Assembly (NCBI RefSeq): GCF_001761485.1
Contig: NC_090774.1
Span: 2,914,001 to 2,978,000 of the forward strand
DNA length: 64,000 nucleotides
From: Yarrowia lipolytica
Lineage: Eukaryota > Ascomycota > Dipodascomycetes > Dipodascales
Direction: 5' to 3'
The notes under the pieces are model-generated. The model saw nothing but the letters and a program-made list of their open reading frames with translations, did no database searches and had not been told where the DNA came from. Positions 29,276-39,569 of this stretch are shown here, piece by piece. Numbering within the stretch: position 1 is the stretch's first letter; each line of letters begins with the position of its first letter. A program made the position numbers and the translations under genes.

Positions 29276-29641
29276 CTGGGTTAGTAAGCGGTAGCAAAGG
29301 TCGTCGGTCTGAGCAGATCCTTTGGGCTCGGTCTTTCGGACGCGATTTGAACGCAGCAGACTGCTCAAAGTGGCATTTTTCAGCACGATCCACAGGGTCT
29401 GGAAGTAGCAACATCGGAGACACGATGGATAGAGCCAGGGCTGATCAGGTTTGACCTAGAGCTGGGTCTCTCACGCCGTCTATATCTGGTCACCACTCTG
29501 TAGACACGGCTACAACGTTTCAGACCGATCTATGATAATAGCTGGTGTTTCGTAAGGTACCAGCCGTTGCCAAGTGTCTTGTCATGCCGCGGTGAGCCCT
29601 CTGACAGCGCTTCTGTCGGGCTTGTCTCCTCCGATACTCAC
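29276..29641 (-). other. Probable 5'UTR intron of the PRM10-type gene
   Basis: TACTAACCCAG lies immediately before the ATG at 29275, the same arrangement as the confirmed NRD1 intron. The best donor upstream is GTGAGT at 29641, preceded by ATGAATC. Coding through this junction is impossible in the main frame, because the codon before the junction in that phase is TGA, so the intron would lie in the leader. A weaker donor GTGAGA exists near 29474. Confidence 0.55.
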
Positions 29642-31838
29642 GATTCATGCTGTGCTGGCGATTGTGACGAGCCTAGGGAGAAAAAATCAGAGTCTGTCTG
29701 TCTTTCTGTACCACCACCAACTCAACTGCGAATCCCAAACATTGTGGAATAGTCTTCCCCTTTGTTGTGCCGAGAGTTTAGTCGATAGAGTTAACGAGAT
29801 GCGATAACAGTGTAGTCGATGGCTTAACCGGTTTGAGTGCATTAAGTAGCAATCTAGGATGAGGGGGTCTTTTGTGCAAGAAAAGTGATTGTGCCTTTGG
29901 TGGAACTTATACCAACGGAGTTTCAGATACCGACTATTCACCACCCCATTAACCATTCGTATGGGATCTACATCTCACGTCCCTTTCTACACGTGTAACG
30001 CTTCTTTATCCGTCTTGAAGAGAGAGAGAGCTGCGCATCTTGTAGCTAACTTTGTGCCACCATGGATGACGTCACTTTGACGACCGAGGCTGGCACTAAA
30101 ACCGCTGCAACATGCAGAGTGGTGGTTGCAGTTGCGGTCACGTGAGCGCACGGTAGTACGGAGAAGAATTCACACCAGGTAAAACCACACTCAACAATTC
30201 CGCGGCCCAACGAGGGGGTGGACATTACATTACATTGGTTGTTTTGGTCCCATCCCCCTCCCACAGCCCACATTCTCTCTCTAGTGCTGCTTTTACTCCT
30301 CTCTCTCTGCTACAAGAAGTGCAAACCTTGCGTGGTCTAAGCTGTCCCAATTGGGATCCCGCGCGGCTTCTCGATTCGGCAGGGATAGTGAAGAGGGTCA
30401 AGGTGGGTCTTCCAGAGTCGGAATCTCGTTTTGAAAGGTCCAGTCGTCTTCTCCGTCTAAAAGTGACAAATATGGTCTGTCTGCCCCCTTCCCTCCCTTC
30501 TGTTTCACCGTTTGACAAGTCTCATTCGTGTCTCAGAGAAAAGTCAAGTTGGATTTTCAAGACCTGCATTTATCAGGTATCATGAAATGAAAAGTGCACT
30601 GTGACAAGTGCTAAATATCACCCAACTGGTAATTGGTGCAAGTGTACAAGTGGACTTGAACACCCGGGTCGCTGAGCATTTCGCACTATGGCCACATCGT
30701 ACATTGGTCATTCACTTACCGGAACCCGTAATTCCACCCTGTCAACCGAAAGATCTACCGAGGTGAAACCGCTCTAAGGTGGATCCGTGTGCGTGTCCGT
30801 CTCATTTTTTACAGTAATGTGTGGGTAATTATAGCACACTGCGTAATTAAAAAGCAAGTGGCGTGCACTGCTCCGATCGTGCATACGACGAGACGAAATA
30901 TGTCCAGTTTTGTAGGCACGTGACTAGATCTGGCAGGCGTCGCACTGTACCGAGTACCTTGCACTTGTCAGATATCGCCAGTGCGTGAAGAAATTGAAGC
31001 TACTAGGGCCTAACCATGCCTTGTGCACCGATCAGCTTCCCCACTCAACCCACCCCTCTTCAGACTGTAACTCTGTCTCTCCAACTCCGGAGGTGGGCTC
31101 ATCTTCAGTTACCCCAGTAACGTAAAGGTGTCATTGCTGTGTCTTGGGCATCCTTTCAGTCCATTGCGTCCGTTCCATGCTCTTTGTATTGTATGTGACT
31201 TCGCCCTCATTACAACCGCAATTAGCAAGTTACGAGCAGTAGAACTGAATCCACCTTGGCTGGGTGCTCTACTTACATAAGCACCATCAAGCTATGTTTC
31301 ACGTCGCAGACTGAAATTTCGACTTGCAGACGAATCGATAATCCACTAGGCTCGATAGTATCTGCTCGGTCTGCTCGTTTGGTACGATCGGCGGTACCCA
31401 CCGTGCACACCTCGTGGCTCCCTTGAAATCATGACCTCTCACGGCAACTCGGCAAACCGGGAACTGAGCTGAAAAGCCTAGACAGTTCTAAATTGCCGTT
31501 ACTTTTTGGTGTCACTCAAACTCCATCTCCTGGAAACTTCACTAATTAACACCCAAAAACCTCTCAGTTGAATTGTGCGCTACCCGTGGAGCAAGTAATG
31601 CGGAGTTCAGACGGAGTAAGCGTCAGTAAAGACCTCATTGGTAACTAATGCGAGGCGCTATTCTTCAACCAACGAATTGTACTGACGATGGCAAGTACGA
31701 GCGAGTAGTAAAGCTTGATCCATTGTCTACTGTAGCGTACAGTCTTTTCCAACAGCATCTAAAGTAAGAACGTACGAGTACCGGTACCGAAAATGTTCTC
31801 ACAATCAGTTCTTGCTATTGTACATCTCTTAATGCGCT

Positions 31839-31850
31839 GCTATATATAGC
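31839..31850. repeat. 12-base palindrome GCTATATATAGC
   Basis: Perfect self-complementary element containing a TATATA core, 33 bases from a second 12-base palindrome. Confidence 0.8.
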
Positions 31851-31883
31851 TGACATGGCTGCTTCTCCAGAGTTTCCACGACG

Positions 31884-31895
31884 AGCATCGATGCT
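31884..31895. repeat. 12-base palindrome AGCATCGATGCT
   Basis: Perfect self-complementary element inside the frame-free region. Confidence 0.8.
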
Positions 31896-32317
31896 TGAGA
31901 GCTTTTACTGAAGTACCTACGATCGTGCGTCACCCGGTTTGTAGCCTTTTTCATGGTCTTCCCTTTAACCTACCGGTACGAGAACAGTAGCTCGTAGTAA
32001 TCAAGGAGGTGTTTGATAGATTCGGGATATCCACAGAAGGTGAAACCACGGCGGAGACATTATTTCAGTCAAGCAACACATCTGTAGATAAACCAAAGCT
32101 ACCACCACCTAGCCAGTTGTGTTATCATCATCTTATCACTGGAGCTGATGAAATTATGAAGTAGTCCTTACCAACGGCCTTTCGAAAGGAGAGTATGTAC
32201 AGCACAGGTACAAGTAGAGACATTCAATCATATCGTCGGTATGTTCCAGATAAATCAGACATGTATACGATATTTATACTGAACCTATGCGTCTATTTGA
32301 TTCTGTGGTAGTGGGCT

Positions 32318-32363
32318 GGTTATACGGTTATACGGTTATACGGTCAGATCGTTCAGATCGTTC
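32318..32363. repeat. (GGTTATAC)x3 followed by a CAGATCGTT repeat
   Basis: Three exact copies of an 8-base unit (32318-32341), then two copies of a unit close to GTTCAGATC. It lies 35-80 bases past the CRH1 stop codon, in its likely 3'UTR. Confidence 0.9.
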
Positions 32364-32397
32364 TATTCCGATAAAAACAAATAATTATTCAATACAA

Positions 32398-34152
32398 TTA
32401 AATGAGCAGGGCAACCATGGCGACCATAGCGGCGACCACGGAGACGGCCTTGGAGGCAGCTCCGTTAGCCTGGGCAGGGAAGGTGTTGGGAGCCTGGGGG
32501 ACCTGAGGGACGGTACCGTTGTTGACCTGGACGACGGGAGAAGTCTGGGGAGCAGCGGTGGGGATGTCAGACTGGGGGATAACAGTCTGGACGGTCTGGG
32601 TTCCAATGGTGACAATCTGGGTCAGGTGGATAGTCTGGGTAGACTTACCCTCAGCGGGAACCTCGACGGGAGAAGAGCCAGTGGGCTTAGCAACGGGCTT
32701 GGACTCAGCAGTGGGCTTGGACTCGGCAGTGGGCTTGGACTCGGTAGTGGGCTTGGAAACCTCAGAGGCAGGCTCAGACTTGGGGGTATCGGTCTTAACA
32801 ACAACAGTTCCAGTCTTGGTAACAGTCTGAGTGGTCTTGAGGTTGGTGGGCTTGAGAGGAGCCTCAGTAGGAGCAGGTCTAACGGGGACAGATGAGATCT
32901 TGTGGCACTTGGCCTCGGGGCAGATCTCGGTCACCACCTTGGTGGTAGTGGCGGTGACGGTAACGTACTCGACGGGGATGGTCTTAGAAACACACTTGTC
33001 CAGGGTGCAGTGCTTGGTGACTGTCACAGTAGGCTGAGGCTTAGAGACGCACTTGTTGTCCTCGCAGTGGGTGACGGTCTTGGTCAAGGTGGACTCGACG
33101 TGCTCGGTGGCCTCAACGGTGACAACAGCGCCGGAAGAAACACCGGTGGAGATGGTGGAGTTGGTGAAGGCGGGAGCAGAGGAGACGGGAGCAGGAGCAG
33201 AAGTGATGGGAGCAGAAGACTCGACAGCAGAAGACTCGACAGCAGAAGACTCGACAGCAGAAGACTCGACAGCAGCGGAGGTCTCAACAGGAATGGAAGA
33301 CTCCACGGCAGAAGTAGTCTCCTCAGGCACCTCCTCAACAGGAGCGTTAGCGTTAACTTCACCGTCCTTGGCGACAATGGACTCCCAGGTTCCAGAGTGG
33401 TCAGAGTAGGAGTACTCGGATCCAGTGGAGTAGTCCTGGACGTTCACAGACTTGACGTACATGGGGTAGGGGCTCTTGGTGTAATCGGTCTCTCCGCCGG
33501 CCCACTCAATGACGCCAGCGTTGTTGGTGGGGTCTCCTCCGGCCCACACGCCAATTCGGATGTTCATAGGAGACTGGGGGTATCCCTGAGAAAAGGTGGA
33601 AGGCACGGTTCGGACGGCCTCTCCGTCAATGAACCAGGTAAGGTCATCCTTGGTCCACTCAACAGTGTAGGTGTGGAACTCGGAGTTGGAGTTAGCGACG
33701 GGGTGGATGGCACCTCGGTCGTAAGTGGTGGTGTTACCCTGGATGTAGAAGTTAGTCTGTACGTTGTTAGCATCTCCTCCAATCCATTCCAGATCAATCT
33801 CATCGAGATCGTCGGACTGGAGAACCACAGACGAGATGATTCCCTGACCAGGGGCGGCCTGGACCACGGCCTCAACTCGGCCAAACATGATGTAAAAGTC
33901 GGACTGAATGGTGGGGTTGTCGCCCTGCTCAACAACAGCCAGAGAAACACCAGTGTCGTTGGAGTAGGTGATTCGGTGGGGCTTGAAGGAAGGAGGGAAG
34001 TCGTCGGAGGGACCCTGGGTGAAATCGAAGGACTTGGAGGTTCCAAGAGCCTTATCGGCGGGACAGGTCTCGTGCAGAGGGTTGCAATCGGTGTAAGTCT
34101 GGGCCATAACAGACATGGCCAAGGAGGCCACAACGGAAAGAGAAAGTCGCAT
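32398..34152 (-). CDS. CRH1: CRH1/UTR2-type cell-wall transglycosylase (GH16), GPI-anchored
   Basis: Crh enzymes link chitin to beta-glucan in the yeast wall. The 584-residue protein has a signal peptide (MRLSLSVVASLAMSVMA, cut near residue 17), a GH16 domain to about residue 250 with catalytic DEIDLEW (E118, D120, E122), and family segments GGDANNVQTNFY and HTYTVEWTKDDLTWFIDG. A Ser/Thr-rich stalk follows, with AVESS and ESKPTA tandem repeats and three Cys modules (HCEDNKCVSK, HCTLDKCVSK, CPEAKCHK). The C-terminus has a small-residue omega region (NGAASKA) and a hydrophobic tail (VVAAMVAMVALLI), as needed for a GPI anchor. Codon bias is strong. A TATATAAA box lies about 112 bases upstream. 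CRH1 and UTR2 cannot be told apart from this view alone. Confidence 0.93.
   Translation of the reverse strand: MRLSLSVVASLAMSVMAQTYTDCNPLHETCPADKALGTSKSFDFTQGPSDDFPPSFKPHRITYSNDTGVSLAVVEQGDNPTIQSDFYIMFGRVEAVVQAAPGQGIISSVVLQSDDLDEIDLEWIGGDANNVQTNFYIQGNTTTYDRGAIHPVANSNSEFHTYTVEWTKDDLTWFIDGEAVRTVPSTFSQGYPQSPMNIRIGVWAGGDPTNNAGVIEWAGGETDYTKSPYPMYVKSVNVQDYSTGSEYSYSDHSGTWESIVAKDGEVNANAPVEEVPEETTSAVESSIPVETSAAVESSAVESSAVESSAVESSAPITSAPAPVSSAPAFTNSTISTGVSSGAVVTVEATEHVESTLTKTVTHCEDNKCVSKPQPTVTVTKHCTLDKCVSKTIPVEYVTVTATTTKVVTEICPEAKCHKISSVPVRPAPTEAPLKPTNLKTTQTVTKTGTVVVKTDTPKSEPASEVSKPTTESKPTAESKPTAESKPVAKPTGSSPVEVPAEGKSTQTIHLTQIVTIGTQTVQTVIPQSDIPTAAPQTSPVVQVNNGTVPQVPQAPNTFPAQANGAASKAVSVVAAMVAMVALLI
32690..32757 (-). 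repeat. 18-base tandem repeat in CRH1 (ESKPTA)
   Basis: About three and a half nearly identical copies of GTGGGCTTGGACTCGGCA on the forward strand, coding for ESKPTA units in the stalk. Confidence 0.85.
33206..33272 (-). repeat. 15-base tandem repeat in CRH1 (AVESS)
   Basis: Four copies of GAAGACTCGACAGCA, identical at the DNA level, code for AVESS units. Exact identity suggests recent expansion or ongoing homogenisation, as in other yeast cell-wall genes. Confidence 0.9.
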
Positions 34153-34263
34153 AATGATTAATGAATGTGTACTAGTTGGGGAATCAAAGAATGACTAGGG
34201 TGAGTGAGACGGCCTGCTGGAGAAAAGAAGGAAAAAGCAGATCAATTAGCGCCCCTCGCTGTT

Positions 34264-34270
34264 TATATAT
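34264..34270 (-). promoter_or_regulatory. TATA box of CRH1
   Basis: Reads ATATATAAAC on the minus strand, 112 bases before the CRH1 ATG. It is the best TATA match in this promoter. Confidence 0.6.
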
Positions 34271-36937
34271 GGCACATTGCTCGGACTGCATCATGTCGTA
34301 TATTTCAGTGGTGCAAAATGTATGACTTTTTGGTGTTCTTTTAGTGTGGAGACACAGAGGGAAAAACACTATACAGTTTTTACTTTCTGCAGGAATGTTA
34401 CAGTGCGAAGTAAAATGTGGTTCTAAAAAGATGAAGACAGAAAAGAAAAAAAGATAAAACGGCCAAGGGGAGGAGATTGTCTACAATTCAATCAAACATT
34501 GGTCATGGAAACAAGCGGTAAATACCTCCAACACACCAAATCACCGCCATCTCGTCTCCACATGTGGAACTTCAATTCCATCCATCGCCTCCACCCAATT
34601 TACCCCTAGATGCCGCATGTATTGTATCACCCGAAATGGACTATGCAAATATTAGCCTCGACTTTTTAACTCTGATGTGTCAAAAAAACGAGATCCATTG
34701 TCGATCGGGGGGGAGTGGTGGAGAGGCTGTGAAGAGTGTCGATCAAAGAGCTGCTGTCGTGCGTGTTCCGGGGGCCAGGTGAGCCTGAATGCCACGTGAA
34801 TGGGACTCGTACTCCCTCGCAAAATTCTCAAGACCCCTATTTTCCGCATGCTGCATTCTCGGATACCAGAACACGTACATCCGCCACACGTTAGGGCTGC
34901 TGCATGGTAACGCACCCTGTCACGTCGATCGTCACGTTTTCATGCCCCACCACAGTCATACGATGGAAGAATGTGAGTGGTACCGGTAGGCTTAAAACAA
35001 CAGATAAAACACCTCTATACACACAAAACGTCGCCAACACACACGGCATGTAACTAACCCACACAGATCTATGCTCCCACTGATCACACTCACCACCATG
35101 TCGCCAGTGTTAGCCGCTTGAACGCCTCGGTAGGCTCTAAACCGCGTCAGAGTTTTTGACACCAGCAGTAAACAAAAAAATCAAACCAAAACTCTAGCCT
35201 ACGACATACAAATCGAGCTGGCCTTCTGAGCATGACAAGGGTGTCACCTGCAGAAGATTATCCATTGTCTCGTGACAAGACCATTCAACTTGTAAGTAAA
35301 CAAACTGTACTTGTACCATTACTGGAGTGTCTGTTTGACGTTCTTACATCCATCCATTCAGATGTACCTGGGATGGCGACCAATTCAACCCTTATTACTT
35401 CGTATAACCCTCAATGCTTGATACAAGCACCAATGGCATAAATTGCTATTGTTCAACAAATAATATCCCCCTATTGTACCCACCTCCGAACTTCCTGGTT
35501 AGGAATACAATATTGTACATACGGATACAACCGTGGTGGCGGTGACGCGTTTACGGTTTGAACAAGCAGACAAAGAACACACGAGCGACTTCCACAGTCG
35601 AGACGAGGGGGTGAAGAGGTTGTCACGTGGCCCCATCATAAATGGAGCTACAAGTACACTCGTACGAGTACGTACCGGTACTACAGTAAACAGTAGCTCT
35701 CATTTTATGCCTCCGGTTGTGTTAAGGTAGCCATTAGTGCAAATTATGCTCACACTCAAAAATGTGTCTAATCTCATTTTTGATGCCCGTGTCTCTGATG
35801 ATCCCATGCAGAGTTTCATGTAAGCGTTCTGGCGAGGATCGGATCTATTTGTTATACAACATTCTCCTTCTCTCGCACTGTTGATGCAAGGGTGTATTAT
35901 GACACCATTTGTGGGTGAGGATGAGCGAAGGTGTTTATCCACGAATATCCCACGTGAGTGCACGATACCAGCAGTGTATAATACTGGCTGCTGTGTCTCT
36001 AACAACGAGTACAATTGAGAATCGTTGTTCAGGATAGATTTCTAGCTGTTGCTAGGATTGATCAAGACGATGTCTTACTGTTTATTATATTCATTGTTCG
36101 TTCCGAGTGTTCATTTACGAGCTGCGAGTGAAATAATTACAGTAATACGACTATCGTACATACTCGTACTGGAACTTGTCCAGTGCAAGTACTGTACGAG
36201 CAGTAAAGTAGATATCCCAGGGGTAATGGACGACAGTGCGATGTCATCATCAACAATCTGTCAACATCGCCCATCTTGGACCATCAAAACAAGACAACTT
36301 TGAGCTGCACGTCGCCTAACGTTGGTTTGGTGGTATAGAAGTATGTACTAATTATGATACTGGTACCGACGCCATTTCGGTATACGGTTGGGGACGTGCC
36401 ATAATGGGAAATGGTGTACTCTCTGTGATTCGAAGAGCTGGCATCAAGGGATTCTTTGGTAAATTAAATATATTTTGACAAGCCGTTGAGCTGCAGCTTG
36501 AGACACGTGACAAACAGTTCGACTACAATTGTAGCTAAATACTGTCTCGCATTTGTAATGGTTCAGACAGATGACACTGACAGACGGATCAGAGTGGGAC
36601 GCGTTATACTGTAAAAAGGCGACTAAAAAATGCGGCTAAAAGTCTTGGTAGGGGCAGGCGAGATGTAATCACCTCTTACTCTTAACCTGTTCAGCACATG
36701 AATGCAGTGGGAGGTACACTAGTTTCTAGTGTGGTCACTACAATGTAGTAATTGTGGGAAAAGAAGAGTCAGAGCTATCTTCCAGCAACTACTGTAATAA
36801 AGAGTATAGAACCGTCGGAGAGTATTATAGTCACTACTGTATACTGTACATAATCAGACTGACTAAAAACAATGCAAAATGCTGCACTTCGCTCTCCGCA
36901 TATAAGATATCCCTCTAATCAACTTCCCTCAACCACC

Positions 36938-36985
36938 ATGTCTCATCACTGTTTCACCCTGCCCGAGTGCGGACCTAAATATTAA
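36938..36985 (+). other. Micro-frame of 15 codons with promoter-like context
   Basis: ATG in the context CAACCACCATG, coding MSHHCFTLPECGPKY and a stop, preceded about 35-40 bases upstream by GCATATAAGATA and a CT-rich leader. It may be a short upstream frame of the dehydrogenase 280 bases on, a remnant first exon, or chance. Confidence 0.25.
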
Positions 36986-37265
36986 ATGATTAGTATGGTT
37001 AGTTAGGACAGACACAAGAGCTATAATGACCAATCAATTGAAAAGGTATAAACATAGATTTTGTTTCCATTAGTTTCTCCCCCCATCGAAGTGTTTCTTC
37101 ATGCAATTCTCCGCTTCGTGACTTCTGTGTCTTCCCCCCCCCATATATTGGTTCAACTAAGCCCACTAAAACACTAACTGACACTCCCCCGCACCCCACC
37201 CCACACCCTAGAAGTACATTGCCCACGCTACAACATCCCTCAGGACAACTGCGAATACCACGATC

Positions 37266-38258
37266 ATGTCACTCGAAAACCCCAACACGCTGCCGTTCAA
37301 CGACCCCGAAACGAGCCCCAAAACAGCACTCGTCACAGGCGCCTCCTCGGGAATCGGATGGTACACCACCCTCCACCTGTACATGCACGGCTGGGACGTG
37401 TTTCTGGGAGTGCGAAACGTGCTCAAGGGCCAGAAGGCGATCGACGACATCAAGGCTGAGGCTCAGAAGCGCCAGCTGGACGGGTCTATTCCCGCAACTG
37501 CCAAATTCGGCCAATTGGCAATCGTGGAAATGGATCTACTTGATATCAAGTCGCTGGACAAGGTGGAAGCTCAACTTCAGAATACTGAGAAGCTCGATCT
37601 GCTCATCCACAATGCCGGCATCATGGCTGTTCCCCGAGAAAACTCCAAGGATGGATGGGAGGTGCAAATGCAAACCAACTACGTGGCCCCTTTTGTGCTG
37701 ACAGACAGACTGCTTGATCTTCTACAAAAGGCACCCAAGCCCCGAATTGTATACCTGTCGTCGATCGGCCATCACTTTGCCATGAAACCTGCACCGCTGG
37801 ATAAACGACAGGATGGCTTTCCTGGTCTGTACTATGGATTTGTGAGATACGGATACTCAAAGACCGCTGGCATGCAGCTCATCAACCAACTTGCCAAGGA
37901 TTACCCCCATATTTTATCAATGTCAGTGCACCCTGGCTTTGTCATGGAGACAGAGTTGTACAGACACTGGAACAGCCTCCCACTGGTAGGTCCACTGTTC
38001 AATCTCGGTTTCCGGAGCTTTGGTGTTGTGTTTGGAGTCTCCAAGGAGGAAGGATGCTACTCAACTCTCGTGGCTGCTTTGTCGCCCAATCTGACGGCTC
38101 CTACGGACTCAGGCGAGTTCTTGTGGACCAAGGGCTCTGAGGGCAACCCTAGTTCCCTGGTGAAGGACGAAAAGTACGCTCTGAAGAACTGGAACTGGAC
38201 CGTGGACCAGATGGAACAGAAGAATGTTCGAATTCGGCACTTTCAACATAAAAGATAG
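37266..38258 (+). CDS. Short-chain dehydrogenase/reductase
   Basis: A 330-residue NAD(P)-dependent oxidoreductase of the classical/extended SDR superfamily. It has the cofactor motif TGASSGIG (24-31), HNAG (115-118, variant of NNAG), an active-site serine in LSSIG (165-166), and the YGYSK catalytic pair (Y195, K199). VRN after the second strand suggests preference for NADP, since an Arg follows that strand. The general form resembles retinol-dehydrogenase-like and 3-ketosteroid-reductase-like fungal SDRs. The substrate cannot be told. No signal peptide is visible. A moderately hydrophobic stretch near 236-257 (LVGPLFNLGFRSFGVVFGV) could bind membrane. It converges with the methyltransferase gene 280 bases downstream. 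Confidence 0.9.
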   Translation: MSLENPNTLPFNDPETSPKTALVTGASSGIGWYTTLHLYMHGWDVFLGVRNVLKGQKAIDDIKAEAQKRQLDGSIPATAKFGQLAIVEMDLLDIKSLDKVEAQLQNTEKLDLLIHNAGIMAVPRENSKDGWEVQMQTNYVAPFVLTDRLLDLLQKAPKPRIVYLSSIGHHFAMKPAPLDKRQDGFPGLYYGFVRYGYSKTAGMQLINQLAKDYPHILSMSVHPGFVMETELYRHWNSLPLVGPLFNLGFRSFGVVFGVSKEEGCYSTLVAALSPNLTAPTDSGEFLWTKGSEGNPSSLVKDEKYALKNWNWTVDQMEQKNVRIRHFQHKR

Positions 38259-38540
38259 GTACCGAGAAACTGGTACGAGAACCGATGTCATGATTGCATG
38301 ATGGTTCACGTCACGTCTATTACCGCCTCATATAGCTACTAACCATTCACCCTTAGCTAATATAGCTGTTCATTAATATTACGTGCTGCGCTCGACCAAA
38401 AGCAATCATCCGATCCACCAATAGGTACACGACGCGGTTCATACGTATTGCAAGCATTGCTATCCATAACCATTAGTATTACATTACTCATACTCATCAA
38501 GTACCCGTCTCATGTCGCTCAGTAGACTTTCTCCGCTCGT

Positions 38541-39569
38541 CTACTCCTTCTTTCTAAACTCCGCCTGCAGCCAAATTCGGTACATTTTAATCCGTCTCTG
38601 TCTGTTGACCATGAGTCTTCGGTCAGTACCGACCTTGACAACTTCGAATCGCTCTCCGAAAATATCATGCAGTTCCTCCTCGGTAAAGAAGTAAACTCGA
38701 GTTCCGTCACCTCGAATGTAAAAGTTTTCGTCGAGCAAACGGCCCTTCTTGAACCGCAGCTGTGTGAGATCGTACCGTCCGTAGTCTCGGAACAGGATTC
38801 GGCCCCCGGGCTTGAGAAGCCGGTCGACGTTCTTCATAGCCTGTTTCCACTGCTCAGGTGCCAGAGCAGAGAAAACAAAGATCATTACCACAATGTCCAC
38901 AGAGTGTTCCTCAATACCCTCGGGCAGGTTGCCTTCAGGGTCAGCCAGATCCCACACAGAAGCGCCGGCGTGTTTGGGGTCAAATTGGTCGCTCTCTCGG
39001 ACGATTTCAACGGCTCTTCGGGAAAAATCGCAGCCGAAAATACGCAGATCGGGGTTCTCGTTGGCACCTAGAACAGGGAACATGGTGTTGCCGGCTCCAC
39101 AGCCAACCTCCAGAATGGACACAGGACCGGCGTCGGCCTTGGTAGCCTCGTATAGAGCGGGGAACTCGACTCGCAGCCACTTTCGGTCCTTGAAAAAGTT
39201 CTCCTTGTTGTTCTTGTAGAAAAGATCCCAGTATCGGGCTGGATCAGCCATGTATGCCTTCTTGTCGAACTCCGTCACGGGTGCCTCCTTCTGCTTGGCG
39301 AGCTTCTCCTCAGCTTCTACACGCTGTTCCTCGCCCCATTCCACGTGATCCCAGGCATTGTGATCCCACACAGACTCCTCGTCCTTGAGATATCGCTGTC
39401 CAAACTTGTAGGGCCGGTCTCCTCGGGCCTCTCGGCTGACCGACCAATCGGGCTCGGGTGTTCCAGTTTCAGAAGGAGCTTCAGAGTGCACCTCTGCGGG
39501 AGATCCGTCTCTTTCTTCAGTCGACATGGTGAGACGGGTGATGTTGGTGGTGGTTAGATCAGTCTGCAT
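38541..39569 (-). CDS. TRM140: tRNA 3-methylcytidine methyltransferase, Trm140/METTL2 family
   Basis: Methylates C32 in the anticodon loop of Thr and Ser tRNAs using S-adenosylmethionine. The protein is 342 residues from the ATG at 39569, or 328 from MSTEERDG at 39527; I cannot choose firmly. It shows the family N-terminal block KFGQRYLKDEESVWDHNAWDHVEW, then KNNKENFFKDRKWL, the SAM motif ILEVGCGAGNTMFPV near residue 150, and RDYGRYDLTQLRFKKGR near residue 270. Budding yeast Trm140 is fused to an N-terminal actin-binding region (Abp140) through a programmed frameshift. No such part is present here, so this is the simpler ancestral layout, like fission yeast Trm140 and human METTL2. Symbol TRM140 is given on family grounds. 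Confidence 0.92.
   Translation of the reverse strand: MQTDLTTTNITRLTMSTEERDGSPAEVHSEAPSETGTPEPDWSVSREARGDRPYKFGQRYLKDEESVWDHNAWDHVEWGEEQRVEAEEKLAKQKEAPVTEFDKKAYMADPARYWDLFYKNNKENFFKDRKWLRVEFPALYEATKADAGPVSILEVGCGAGNTMFPVLGANENPDLRIFGCDFSRRAVEIVRESDQFDPKHAGASVWDLADPEGNLPEGIEEHSVDIVVMIFVFSALAPEQWKQAMKNVDRLLKPGGRILFRDYGRYDLTQLRFKKGRLLDENFYIRGDGTRVYFFTEEELHDIFGERFEVVKVGTDRRLMVNRQRRIKMYRIWLQAEFRKKE

Larger units (their letters stand above)
29642..32397. other. Long gene-poor region
   Basis: About 2.8 kb. Between about 30586 and 32286 no frame of 60 or more codons exists on either strand. CACGTG boxes occur near 30139 and 30918. Two perfect 12-base palindromes lie at 31839-31850 and 31884-31895. 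I looked for tRNA, U-snRNA, SRP and RNase P signatures and saw none I could defend. Confidence 0.6.
34153..37265. other. Long gene-poor region between CRH1 and the dehydrogenase
   Basis: About 3.1 kb. It contains the CRH1 promoter, CACGTG boxes near 34792, 35624 and 36504, a palindromic GTAC block near 35650-35690, and a 15-codon frame with a TATA-like element at 36938-36985. Between about 36304 and 36998 no longer frame exists. Confidence 0.6.

Noticed and set aside
31895-31912. U5 snRNA loop-like sequence (GCTTTTACTGAAG)
   Set aside because: It differs from the near-invariant GCCTTTTAC loop, the flanks do not form the expected stem, and no Sm site follows.
32902-34161. Plus-strand frame of 419 codons opposite CRH1
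   Set aside because: Antisense shadow with Gly/Arg/Asp repeats produced by the CRH1 codon bias and tandem repeats.
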